64,000 nucleotides of DNA from an uncultured Eubacterium sp. (GTDB lineage: Bacteria > Bacillota > Clostridia > Lachnospirales > Lachnospiraceae): NCBI GenBank assembly GCA_910584795.1, contig CAJUBZ010000004.1, positions 177,705 through 241,704 on the forward strand, read 5' to 3'. Shown piece by piece: positions 53,290 through 61,788 of the stretch; positions within the stretch are counted from its first letter, which is position 1; each line of letters opens with the position of its first letter. Both the position numbers and the translations under genes were made by a program. Below the pieces are notes generated by a model that worked only from the letters and a program-made list of their open reading frames with translations, did no database searches and was not told the DNA's origin.

Positions 53290-55136
53290 TATCTTACGTC
53301 CTCACCTAAATCGCACGTATAGTGCCATTCTATCTTATCACCGGGTTTTATCTCATACTCGCTGCAGCTCATTTGCTGATATTCTCCATTTACACTATAC
53401 AGCCACCCAGACTGTCCACCACAGGAGAATTCATAAACATTATCAATTCCCTCTATATAGGCACTGGTTCCTGTAAACGATGCTTCCATCAAAACATTGT
53501 GCTTTTTTAATTCTCTACAAAGAATATCATAAACACTGTCACCTTTTTTAAATGATACCTCTTGATTTTTTAATATTACTCCATCTTCAGGAATATGTCC
53601 TTTTAAACCATTCTCTAATTTTTCCAAATTATCATAAATTGTTGAACACTCTACCAATATCGTACAATTTCCTGCACTCTCATTATTGACATTGCTTCCA
53701 CGACAACCACTCAAAACAATACAAACTGTCATTAGCATTATTAACAACTTATTTTTTCTTTTTAATAATACTCCGGTTCCTGTAAAAACTGCTATAGCCG
53801 CAATTATCCCCAGCCAATAATAATTTTTATTACTCTTATCCTTCTTTTTTTGCTCTTTTATTTCTTTTGTTTCCTTCACACTGTTCGCTGTATTAGCTAT
53901 CTTATTTTTTTTCAATGATTCAAGTCTATTTTGATTTAGTTTTTTATTGGTTTTGGTTTTAATTTCTCCCTTATCTGTCAAAAAATTTTTTGTAGTAACA
54001 CTTTCTTCCTCAATGTTTTTCTGTATATCACTCTGCTCCGCATTTTTATTTGTTCTTTGTTTTTTTACCTTTTTAGTACTTTTTTTTACTTTTTTGGGGC
54101 TGTTTCTCTTACTACTTTCATCTTTATATTCATAGTTTCCATTATCATCCATATCATATAAACGATTACCGTCTGAAAGATTTCTATAATATGCTGTGAG
54201 TGCATACATTGCCTGTTCTGTTGACATCTGACTGACAAAACTATCCTTCGTATGTTTAAATCCACCTTCTTGATAAAATTGTAATAGTCCATCCAATACA
54301 GAATTTCCATTTTTTATAAAACGACTATCCGATACCTCAATTCCTAATGTCATCATAGCAGCCATCACTTGTGCTGTGCTCTCACAATTCTCATCCCCCG
54401 CACTGGAAAAAGCTCCACTGTCATTCTGTTTTGAAACCAGCCACCGAATCGCTTTATCTATTGATTTTTTTACTTTATCCTGCTTAGAATAGTTTGCTAA
54501 AGACTGCAACACCATAGCTGTAACATCTACTTCTGATTTTTTTCCTGTAACTGACCAGCCACCATCCTCTAACTGATTTTTTAATAGAAGCGTTAATAGC
54601 TTTTCTCTGGTTGTCACAATTCCTTTATATTCCTTACTCACATTTGGAACCGCATAATCTCCACAATCAAATGCCAATAAAGAAAATGCCACACTATTCA
54701 TCCCCATTCTTACTACATTATCCAATTCTGCCAAGGGACTTAACAAATCATATCCGGCAAAATGATTTGGGCTTACATCTACCGCTGTAAGCGCCAGCAC
54801 TACACGTGCATATTCTGTATACTTTTTTTCTGATAAGATACCATTACATTTTTTAACTTCTGTTTCTAAGTTATTTAAATAAAGATTTAAGTAATCCTCT
54901 GTAAGGCTTCCATATCTGGCAAGTCCCAAAATAAGCCACTCTCCACCTACACTCCCATATGTTGGATTACTTACTTTATCAATCTCATATGCTGAAATTT
55001 TATTCAAATACTTTTCTGTTTGTTCCTTTGTTAGAATAGTCTTACCCTGTGTCGGTGCCGCAAAGATAAAAAAACATAAAAATACACTTCCCACAAGTAA
55101 TATATACTGAATACTCTTCCACCAATACTTATTCAT
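53289..55136 (-). CDS. Membrane-anchored alpha/alpha-barrel plus DUF4430 protein, intrinsic-factor-like
   Basis: A 615-residue protein, probably a corrinoid-binding surface protein. A signal peptide (residues 1-31) precedes a helical region (35-345) with repeats such as LEDGGWSVTG and QNDSGAFSS, the alpha6/alpha6 barrel pattern of prenyltransferase, hopene-cyclase and intrinsic-factor folds. A lysine-rich linker leads to a transmembrane helix at about 450 (YYWLGIIAAIAVFTGTGVLL), KRKNK, a second hydrophobic segment ending in a lipobox-like VLSGC, and a DUF4430 domain (about 490-615; SGWLYSVNGEY). Barrel plus this beta domain is the layout of animal intrinsic factor and transcobalamin. It lies behind a cobalamin riboswitch and before EcfT. 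Confidence 0.75.
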   Translation of the reverse strand: MNKYWWKSIQYILLVGSVFLCFFIFAAPTQGKTILTKEQTEKYLNKISAYEIDKVSNPTYGSVGGEWLILGLARYGSLTEDYLNLYLNNLETEVKKCNGILSEKKYTEYARVVLALTAVDVSPNHFAGYDLLSPLAELDNVVRMGMNSVAFSLLAFDCGDYAVPNVSKEYKGIVTTREKLLTLLLKNQLEDGGWSVTGKKSEVDVTAMVLQSLANYSKQDKVKKSIDKAIRWLVSKQNDSGAFSSAGDENCESTAQVMAAMMTLGIEVSDSRFIKNGNSVLDGLLQFYQEGGFKHTKDSFVSQMSTEQAMYALTAYYRNLSDGNRLYDMDDNGNYEYKDESSKRNSPKKVKKSTKKVKKQRTNKNAEQSDIQKNIEEESVTTKNFLTDKGEIKTKTNKKLNQNRLESLKKNKIANTANSVKETKEIKEQKKKDKSNKNYYWLGIIAAIAVFTGTGVLLKRKNKLLIMLMTVCIVLSGCRGSNVNNESAGNCTILVECSTIYDNLEKLENGLKGHIPEDGVILKNQEVSFKKGDSVYDILCRELKKHNVLMEASFTGTSAYIEGIDNVYEFSCGGQSGWLYSVNGEYQQMSCSEYEIKPGDKIEWHYTCDLGEDVR

Positions 55137-55164
55137 CTTTCGCCTCCTAACACATCCAACTATT

Positions 55165-55200
55165 AAAACAGGCAGGAACCTGAACCCCTGCCTGCTCCCT
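55165..55200 (-). terminator. Internal terminator or attenuator within the B12 operon
   Basis: CAGGCAGG (55169-55176) and CCTGCCTG (55187-55194) form a GC-rich stem, with TTTTAATAG following on the minus strand. It sits between the first DUF4430 gene and the barrel gene, so it could raise the ratio of the secreted first protein to the rest. Confidence 0.65.
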
Positions 55201-55202
55201 TT

Positions 55203-56315
55203 TTATTTTTTAACTTTTACTGATTTTACTTTACTCCACTTACCAAAACTCTTTTTTCCCTTTATAATTCTGTAAGCTCTCACTTTTACATAACATCTTA
55301 CTTTTTTTGAAAGTTTCTTTGTTGTGTATGTAGTCTTTGTAGTAGTTTTTACCTTGCTCTTCTTAAATTTCTTATTTGTTGCATACCGATACTGATAACC
55401 TTTAGCTCCAGTTACTTTGTTAATCTTTATTTTAACCTTGTATTTTTTTACATTGGTTAATTTTTTGATCGTAACCTTTTTTAGTGGTGCAATCGTAGTT
55501 GTATTCGGAATTGTCGGAGCAACAGTTGTCGTCTCCTTCTCTGTTGTTTCCTCTACATAACCCAGATTTAATAACGCTTTATCTACTTCTTCCTGTGTGG
55601 CATCATACTTTTCAAGTACACTGACTGCCTCTGCTCTTGCCTCTTTAAATTCTCCTTCAGCATCAATGCCTGCCACCTGCTTCATCAACTTATCCTTATC
55701 AGCTAATTTTGCACTTTCAATATTATCATACCAACTGTGAAAACCTAAATCAGCCCCTCCTGCATACACGCTGAATTGTACTCTTACTACATCACCATCC
55801 ATAACCGGCTGAGCACTCATTCCATTACTAGACTCTTTATTATTAATGCTATACAGCCACCCAGACAATTCTGTATAAGAACCTGTTCCTAATTTCTGTT
55901 CATCTTCAAATAATTTATTCGTGCTTGTATTGTTTGGAGCATCATAATGGTAAACGTAGCCATTTCCATAATCAACATCAATACTAGCCATTTCCTGAAT
56001 AGTCTGTGGTATATTTACAATACCTGTGTCTGCATTACTGATATTCTCTAAATAATATCCATATTCACTTGTTGTTGCGTTTAGCTTGATATTCTTTTCT
56101 TCTGCTGCTTTTTCCAGTACCTCCTGTACAGAGGCCCCCTCATTAAGTTCTACAGTCATCGGCTCTACTAAAAAACCTTGTCCAATCGTAAATCTCTCAA
56201 TACTTATAGTAACCTTAACCGTTTTTGCTTCCCCCGCAAATGTAACAGTAATTGTTGATAAAACCATAGCCAATACAATCACTGCTGACAAAATCTTTTT
56301 TGTAATTCTGTTCAT
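55203..56315 (-). CDS. Secreted DUF4430 protein with C-terminal FN3-like domain
   Basis: A 370-residue exported protein, first gene of the riboswitch operon. The ATG at 56315 has AGGAGG five bases upstream; a longer frame from 56381 would enter the riboswitch terminator. After a signal peptide come a DUF4430 domain at about 30-190 (VTISIERFTIGQGFLVEP, LSGWLYSINNK, GDVVRVQFSVY), a helical segment like FIVAR repeats, a Thr-rich linker, and an FN3-like Lys-rich C-terminal domain. DUF4430 resembles the beta domain of cobalamin-binding proteins. A soluble or wall-attached corrinoid binder is likely. Confidence 0.8.
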   Translation of the reverse strand: MNRITKKILSAVIVLAMVLSTITVTFAGEAKTVKVTISIERFTIGQGFLVEPMTVELNEGASVQEVLEKAAEEKNIKLNATTSEYGYYLENISNADTGIVNIPQTIQEMASIDVDYGNGYVYHYDAPNNTSTNKLFEDEQKLGTGSYTELSGWLYSINNKESSNGMSAQPVMDGDVVRVQFSVYAGGADLGFHSWYDNIESAKLADKDKLMKQVAGIDAEGEFKEARAEAVSVLEKYDATQEEVDKALLNLGYVEETTEKETTTVAPTIPNTTTIAPLKKVTIKKLTNVKKYKVKIKINKVTGAKGYQYRYATNKKFKKSKVKTTTKTTYTTKKLSKKVRCYVKVRAYRIIKGKKSFGKWSKVKSVKVKK

Positions 56316-56363
56316 TTTATCCTCCTTCTGCCATTGATAATTTCCAGAAATGAATAAAAGAAA

Positions 56364-56385
56364 AGTCCTGCAAAATTGCAAGACT
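56364..56385 (-). terminator. Riboswitch-linked terminator
   Basis: AGTCCTGCA (56364-56372) and TGCAAGACT (56377-56385) pair with one G-U; on the minus strand TTTTCTTTTATT follows. It lies between the cobalamin aptamer and the first gene and should end transcription when ligand is bound. Confidence 0.8.
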
Positions 56386-56429
56386 AAAAAAAGTTGTCTG
56401 ACAAATCATTTTAATTTATCAGATAACAT

Positions 56430-56620
56430 ATATTTCCTCTTCGCCTTGCCTGCGAATTCTGGTTTGTTATGTTGACATATCCTGACTTAAGTTCCTCCTA
56501 CTAAAAGCGCCTTCCAGGATTCTCCCGTGACATATTGCTTCGTTCGTCCCTCATACAGTAGAGAAAGACTGTGCCGGATTCCCACCGGACTTCCCTTAAA
56601 CTGGCAATAAGTTATTTTTC
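56430..56620 (-). promoter_or_regulatory. Cobalamin riboswitch
   Basis: On the minus strand: TTTAAGGGAAGTCCGGTG, then GGAATCCGGCACAGTC, and a B12-box-like AGTCAGGATATG (56476-56487). These and their order match the cobalamin aptamer. It controls the DUF4430-barrel-ECF operon downstream, expected to be shut off when cobalamin is plentiful. Confidence 0.9.
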
Positions 56621-56717
56621 TTATCCCAGACCACAACAATTTATATCAAATTGACATGATTATTGTAACTTATGTGACATTTGATGTCAAATCTATTGTT
56701 TTCATATATTTTTTAAT

Positions 56718-57329
56718 CTAATCCCTGATTTTCACTTTTCTTCTACACATTATTTTACAAAAAATTACCCCTGCCAATGTACTAAGCATTGTAGCCAATA
56801 TGGCTGGTGCTACAATTGATGCCGGACTTTGTGAGTGATACTGACTTCTGTATGCAATCATATTAACAGGAATTAATTGTAGAGATGATATATTAATTAC
56901 TAGAAATGTACACATTTCATTTGTTGAGATATGACTCGGAATTAATTTTCCATTTTGAGGAATTGGTTCTTTTGACAGTTCTTCCATAGCCTTTAACCCT
57001 GCCGGTGTAGCTGCCCACCCCAGACCTAAAAGATTTGCGATAATATTTGTTGTAATGTGTGGTCTTGCTTTATGCTCTTTTGGCAAATTGGGAAATAACC
57101 ATTTTACAACAGGCTCTAATCCTCTTTCCGCTTTTCTTATCAAACCAGCATTTTCTGCCACTTTCATAAAACCCATCCACATACTCATTATTCCCAACAT
57201 GGTAATACAAAGTTTTACTGCTTCTTCCGCTGATTCTATTGCTCCATTTCCAACTTGTTCTATAGTCCCTGTGAGCACACCATATATTACCCCGATAACA
57301 ATCATAAATGCCCAGATATAATTAAGCAT
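56718..57329 (-). CDS. spmA: Spore maturation protein A
   Basis: A 203-residue membrane protein with NYIWAFMIVIGVIYGVLTG, MLGIMSMWMGFMKVAENAG, NIIANLLGLGWAATPAGLKAM (the family core), and STNEMCTFLVINISSLQLIP. SpmA and SpmB together are needed for spore core dehydration. It lies just upstream of the cobalamin riboswitch and 8 kb from spmB, both on the minus strand. Confidence 0.94.
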   Translation of the reverse strand: MLNYIWAFMIVIGVIYGVLTGTIEQVGNGAIESAEEAVKLCITMLGIMSMWMGFMKVAENAGLIRKAERGLEPVVKWLFPNLPKEHKARPHITTNIIANLLGLGWAATPAGLKAMEELSKEPIPQNGKLIPSHISTNEMCTFLVINISSLQLIPVNMIAYRSQYHSQSPASIVAPAILATMLSTLAGVIFCKIMCRRKVKIRD

Positions 57330-57673
57330 ATTATCCTCTTTATATAATATTTATTATCATCATATTACTTAAAAATCTGTCCTATGCTTAAAATATTTTT
57401 TTATATATATTTTCTTGTATTTTTAGTAAATATTGCTATATATTGTTCGTAATCTACTATATATATTTTACTTTTACCTAATTTTATTTATAACTCTATA
57501 TAAAACACAAAAATATGCCTGTACTTCTTTGTTTTTATAAAAAAAGTTTGTTAATTTTTCTTTCCTATCTTTTCTTGACTAAAATTTCCATTCGTTTTAA
57601 TATGATACCCGAATGGAGGATGAAACATATCCTATTCAAGAAGTAGCATTTTCAAATTAAGGAGGTATTTAAA
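57330..57673. other. A+T-rich spacer with palindrome near the HPr-like promoter
   Basis: No gene in the first 250 bases. Near the plus-strand gene, TTGACT at 57576 and TAATAT/TATGAT form a possible promoter. CCATTCG (57588-57594) and CGAATGG (57610-57616) flank the -10 region symmetrically, a candidate operator. Confidence 0.45.
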
Positions 57674-57904
57674 ATGAAAACCGTTACTGTAAACTTGAAT
57701 TCAATTGAAAAAGTGAAATCCTTCGTAAAGGATATTACAAAATATGATAATGATTTTGATCTGGTTTCCGGGCGCCATTTAATTGATGCCAAATCAGTTA
57801 TGGGTATTTTTGCACTAGACTTATCAAAACCATTGCAGCTTAACATTCACTCACAAAATCACGGCGATGAAATTGCTGAGGATCTAAAAGATTATATCTG
57901 CTAA
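57674..57904 (+). CDS. HPr-like protein lacking the active His (Crh-like)
   Basis: A 76-residue protein of the HPr fold. The regulatory serine region is kept (LIDAKSVMGIFALDL), but the usual GLHxRPA is replaced by SIEKVKSF, so it cannot be phosphorylated by enzyme I at His15. Crh of Bacillus is likewise an HPr without the His, acting through Ser46 with CcpA; similarity here is by analogy and not a proven orthology. A strong AAGGAGG precedes the ATG, and the gene is monocistronic. Confidence 0.78.
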   Translation: MKTVTVNLNSIEKVKSFVKDITKYDNDFDLVSGRHLIDAKSVMGIFALDLSKPLQLNIHSQNHGDEIAEDLKDYIC

Positions 57905-58010
57905 TTATCAATTGAATTTATAAAGCGGCCAGGTCGCACACCCCTAATCGAGTAGACTGATTTCTACTCAATTATGCAAGTGAACACCTCGAAGCACAGC
58001 TTCTCGTTGT
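57905..58010. other. Spacer with weak stem-loops
   Basis: No gene. It holds GAGTAGA/TCTACTC and a GAACA...TGTTC hairpin just before the terminator of the HPr-like gene. Confidence 0.3.
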
Positions 58011-58016
58011 TCATAC

Positions 58017-58066
58017 GCCCGACAAATGATATTTTGTGCAAGCACAATATCGCTTGCCGGGCTTTT
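58017..58066 (+). terminator. Terminator after the HPr-like gene
   Basis: GCCCG (58017-58021) and CGGGC (58058-58062) form the base, with an inner stem tipped TTGTGC-AA-GCACAA (58034-58047), then TTTT. Confidence 0.75.
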
Positions 58067-58077
58067 GCTACAAAAAA

Positions 58078-58127
58078 AGGGAAGTATCTGTCAACAAACG
58101 TTGTCCTATACTTCCCTCTTTTTTATT
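58078..58127. terminator. Terminator downstream of rsmI
   Basis: AGGGAAGTAT (58078-58087) and ATACTTCCCT (58108-58117) with long A and T tracts on both sides. It can serve rsmI on the minus strand. Confidence 0.82.
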
Positions 58128-58128
58128 T

Positions 58129-58968
58129 TTACTTAATTAATTGATTATAAATATCCCGCTTCGATACTCCTCTGTCTTTTGCCGTCAGTCTCATGGATTC
58201 TTTTTTATCATTGCCCTGATTCATATAGTAATCCACATGTTCTTTTACTGTCATCTCCTGCCACCGTTTTCTCTTTTCCTCTTCTAGTTCTTCCTGTGGT
58301 TTTCCTGCAATGACCAGCACAAATTCCCCCTTTGGTTCCTTCTCGTAATAATATGTAATTGCCTCTTTAATTGTAGTCTGAAACACTTCCTCAAACTTCT
58401 TTGTCAGCTCTCTGCATATGGTCAAAGATCTGTCCCCTAAAACCTTTTCCAATTCTTTTAAAGTCTTCGTCAACCGATGCGGAGCCTCATAAATTATCAT
58501 TGTTCTTGTTTCATTTTCAAGGTTTTCTAATACCCTTGCTTTTTCTTTTTTATCCTTTGGTAAGAATGCTTCAAAAACAAAACGTCTCGTCTTCTGCCCG
58601 GACATAGTAAGTGCCGTAATACAGGCTGCTGCACCAGGCAGTGATGTCACTTCTACACCAGCCTCAAAGCACTGTCGTACCAGCTCCTCTCCCGGATCAG
58701 AAATCCCTGGTGTTCCGGCATCTGTAATCAACGCAATATCCTTTCCCTGCAGCATCTCTTCCACCAGCGCCTTTGCCTTATCATATTTATTAAATTCATG
58801 ATAACTGGTCATTGGGGTTTTAATATCAAAATGATTTAATAGCTTAATACTATTTCTTGTATCTTCTGCTCCAATTAAGTCAACTTCTTTTAACGTTCTC
58901 ACCACCCTATACGTAATATCTTCAAGATTTCCTATAGGTGTAGCACACAAATATAATTTTCCTGCCAT
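58129..58968 (-). CDS. rsmI: 16S rRNA 2'-O-ribose C1402 methyltransferase
   Basis: A 279-residue SAM-dependent enzyme that methylates the ribose of C1402 in the decoding centre. Seen: LCATPIGNLEDITYRV, GAEDTRNS, ALITDAGTPGISDPG and EFVLVIAGK. The length is normal. It is the last gene of the rsmI cluster. Confidence 0.95.
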   Translation of the reverse strand: MAGKLYLCATPIGNLEDITYRVVRTLKEVDLIGAEDTRNSIKLLNHFDIKTPMTSYHEFNKYDKAKALVEEMLQGKDIALITDAGTPGISDPGEELVRQCFEAGVEVTSLPGAAACITALTMSGQKTRRFVFEAFLPKDKKEKARVLENLENETRTMIIYEAPHRLTKTLKELEKVLGDRSLTICRELTKKFEEVFQTTIKEAITYYYEKEPKGEFVLVIAGKPQEELEEEKRKRWQEMTVKEHVDYYMNQGNDKKESMRLTAKDRGVSKRDIYNQLIK

Positions 58969-59014
58969 ATCTTTTCCCTGCTTTATTTTTAATCAAACTA
59001 TATACAATTGTTTT

Positions 59015-59755
59015 TTATATCTTACCATAAATTTTTAATATCTCTTCTGTAAAAACCCCCTGTGACTGATAAACGATTAACGGAGGCTCCACTTTCATCA
59101 TCACTCCACCACCGCGGTGTCCTTCAATTAAAATCATATTTGCATCTTTATCTTCAAATGGATGCACCATTCTCAACCGTTTCGGTTCTATTTTATACTT
59201 ATGCATCAAATGAATAATCTCGACCAGTCTTCTAGGTCTGTGTACCATATAAAATCTTCCACCAGGCTTCAATACTTTTGCTGTTTCTCTAATAACATCT
59301 TCTAAATTACATTTTATTTCATGTCTCGCTATCGCTTTTGGTTCTTCAAAATTTTTTAATCCATGATGCTCTGTCATATATGGTGGATTACAAGTCACAA
59401 TATCAAAAATGGCTCCGCCAAAAATATCCGAAGCCTCTTTGATATCACCATTAATAATATTTATTTTATCCTGTAAATCATTAAGAAGAACGCTTCTTTT
59501 TGCCATGTCAGCACTTTGCTCCTGAATCTCGAGTCCGGTAAAATGATTCCCCTCAGTCTTCGCCTCTAAAAGCAACGGAATAATTCCTGTTCCCGTCCCT
59601 AAATCAAGAACCTTATCTCCTTTCCTTACTTCTGCAAATCCTGACAAAAGAACAGCATCCATGCCAAAACAAAATCGATTTCTATCCTGAATTATTTTGT
59701 AATCTTTACGTTCAAGCTCGTCAATGCGCTCTCCTTCTTTTAACTCAACTTTCAC
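59015..59755 (-). CDS. trmN6: tRNA1(Val) A37 N6-methyltransferase-like protein
   Basis: A 246-residue SAM methyltransferase. The SAM loop is VLDLGTGTGIIPLLL, the acidic residue is in GLEIQEQ, and the catalytic motif is NPPY. It corresponds to YabB of Bacillus, next to rsmI (yabC) as expected. The tRNA target is assumed from the family. Confidence 0.88.
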   Translation of the reverse strand: MKVELKEGERIDELERKDYKIIQDRNRFCFGMDAVLLSGFAEVRKGDKVLDLGTGTGIIPLLLEAKTEGNHFTGLEIQEQSADMAKRSVLLNDLQDKINIINGDIKEASDIFGGAIFDIVTCNPPYMTEHHGLKNFEEPKAIARHEIKCNLEDVIRETAKVLKPGGRFYMVHRPRRLVEIIHLMHKYKIEPKRLRMVHPFEDKDANMILIEGHRGGGVMMKVEPPLIVYQSQGVFTEEILKIYGKI

Positions 59756-59799
59756 AATCCATTTCCTTTATAGAATCTTTTTCTTTACTGCTTTAACGA

Positions 59800-60693
59800 T
59801 TAATCTAATTTAGAACCTTCAGAATCCTCTAATCCTTTTAACTCTTTCAGTTCCTCTACTGCTAAATCAAACTTCTTTTTCTTTGGCTTAAACTTCAATT
59901 CCTTTATAGCGTATTCTTTTACTTCCCTTTCGTCATTCTGCTCAATAACAATCTTAACTTTCTGACGAAGAACATTCACACTAACAACTTCACCTTTAAA
60001 TCCATCAAAAGTTTTTACCATCTCTCCCACATCCGGAAGGTTTGAATTTAAATGTTCATATGCTTCCTGTTCATTTTTTAAACAACACATCAGTCTGCCA
60101 CAAATCCCCGAAATCTTTGTAGGATTTAATGACAGATTCTGTTCTTTTGCCATCTTAATAGATACTGGAATAAATTCCGACAAATATGTGTTACAACACA
60201 ATGGTCTTCCACAAATACCCATTCCGCCTAACATTTTTGTCTCATCTCTGACTCCTACCTGTCTCAGTTCAATTCTTGTTTTAAATACAGCAGCCAAATC
60301 CTTTACTAATTCTCTAAAATCAATTCTTCCATCTGCCGTAAAATAAAATAATACCTTGTTATTATCAAACGTATATTCTGTATCAATTAATTTCATTTCA
60401 AGGCCATGCTTCACAATCTTTTCTTTGCATATCTTAAAAGCTTTCTTTTCTTTTTCAATATTCTCCTCTGCTTTTTTATCATCTTCCGGTGTTGCTACTC
60501 TCATCACAGGTTTTAGAGGCATAACCACATCTTCTTCTGTAACCTCTTTTATATCTTCCACCACATATCCATATTCTACACCTCTGGCGGTTTCAACAAT
60601 AACGTGGTCTCCCTTTTTTATATCTAAATCGGCCGGATCAAAATTATAAATTTTTCCTGCCTGCCTGAATCTTACTCCAATTACCTTTATCAT
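59800..60693 (-). CDS. ricT: PSP1/RicT (YaaT) family protein
   Basis: A 297-residue cytoplasmic protein. Cys-rich core motifs GICGRPLCC and GICGRLMCC are the Fe-S ligands of RicT, a subunit of the RicAFT complex that modulates RNase Y and the sporulation phosphorelay. An N-terminal PSP1-like strand region precedes them. Its start overlaps holB by 4 bases (ATGA). YabA, often next, is absent. Confidence 0.92.
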   Translation of the reverse strand: MIKVIGVRFRQAGKIYNFDPADLDIKKGDHVIVETARGVEYGYVVEDIKEVTEEDVVMPLKPVMRVATPEDDKKAEENIEKEKKAFKICKEKIVKHGLEMKLIDTEYTFDNNKVLFYFTADGRIDFRELVKDLAAVFKTRIELRQVGVRDETKMLGGMGICGRPLCCNTYLSEFIPVSIKMAKEQNLSLNPTKISGICGRLMCCLKNEQEAYEHLNSNLPDVGEMVKTFDGFKGEVVSVNVLRQKVKIVIEQNDEREVKEYAIKELKFKPKKKKFDLAVEELKELKGLEDSEGSKLD

Positions 60694-61751
60694 TTCTTAA
60701 TCCTTTCCTTTATCGTCAAAAACAGAACTTCCATTGTCACGTCAAAATTTACATTTGACTTTATTCTGCTTTGTGAAATATCTATAGCTTTTAGAACCTC
60801 ATTTAAATCTAAATAATCTATTTTCTCTGACATCTCCTCAATAAGCTTATAATCATCTTGAAATATCAGGCTGTCAATGTCTTTTATTGCCTTATATAAA
60901 AGCACATCTCGAAACCAGATTCTCATAAGACTAAAATAGTCTTCTATCTGTTTTTTAAAAGATGCAGCTTCCTTGATATAACTAGAAATGATATCCATTC
61001 CTGCACGCTCAAGAGCTCCTAACATCCCAGTTACGTGTTGCTTTAATTCCTTAAATTCTTCTGATGTAGCAAGTTTTACAGCTTTTCCAGGGTTCCCCCC
61101 ACTAAATACTGCTGCAACATTAGCTTCATAATTGCTTACATGATACTGTGATATTAACTGATTCTTAATAATTTCTTCTTTAACAGGTCTCATATTTAAA
61201 AGAACACATCTAGACAATATTGTTGGAAGAAACATATCCGCATTCGTGGTAAGCAAAATAATAATTGCATACTCTGGAGGTTCTTCTATTGTTTTTAAAA
61301 GAGCATTCTGTGCCTGCACTGTCATTTTCTCACTATTATCAACAATGTAAATCTTATATCTGCTGCTATATGGTTTTATATCAATATCATTATTAATCTG
61401 ATCTCTAATTTCATCAACACCTATTCCTGACTTTTCATAAGTAACATACTTAATGTCCGGCTGGTTCTTTGACTCTGTCTGCTTACAGGAGTGACATTCA
61501 CCACAAGCTCTCCCTATGACAGTTGTGTTTGTGTTCTGTTCTACAAAATTAAATTGCAAATTATTATCAGCATAAAATTCCGGATTATTTTCCACACACT
61601 GCAAAGCCTTAGCAAATGCTACTGCCAACCGCATTTTTCCTGTGCCCTCTTCTCCGTTAATAATATAAGCATGAGAAATCTTTCCCATTCTGATTGCATT
61701 TTCAAAATGCTTTATTATATGGTTTTGACCTAAAACTCTTGCTGACTGCAT
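60690..61751 (-). CDS. holB: DNA polymerase III delta' subunit
   Basis: A clamp-loader subunit of about 353 residues. Seen: the P-loop GEEGTGKMRLA, a Cys4 zinc module with CGECHSC, a region LLKTIEEPPEYAIIILLTT and an SRC motif (LSRCVLLN). A frame from 61832 exists but overlaps the kinase gene; the ATG at 61751 has AAAGG before it and leaves a 37-base gap. Confidence 0.9.
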   Translation of the reverse strand: MQSARVLGQNHIIKHFENAIRMGKISHAYIINGEEGTGKMRLAVAFAKALQCVENNPEFYADNNLQFNFVEQNTNTTVIGRACGECHSCKQTESKNQPDIKYVTYEKSGIGVDEIRDQINNDIDIKPYSSRYKIYIVDNSEKMTVQAQNALLKTIEEPPEYAIIILLTTNADMFLPTILSRCVLLNMRPVKEEIIKNQLISQYHVSNYEANVAAVFSGGNPGKAVKLATSEEFKELKQHVTGMLGALERAGMDIISSYIKEAASFKKQIEDYFSLMRIWFRDVLLYKAIKDIDSLIFQDDYKLIEEMSEKIDYLDLNEVLKAIDISQSRIKSNVNFDVTMEVLFLTIKERIKK

Positions 61752-61788
61752 AATAACCTTTCTTTCAACAACACTACCTTTAATCATA

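Noticed and set aside
53289..55136. Terpene cyclase or prenyltransferase enzyme
   Set aside because: The repeats suggest the barrel fold, but the protein is exported, has DUF4430, and sits in a B12-controlled ECF operon; no catalytic motif such as DXDD is seen.
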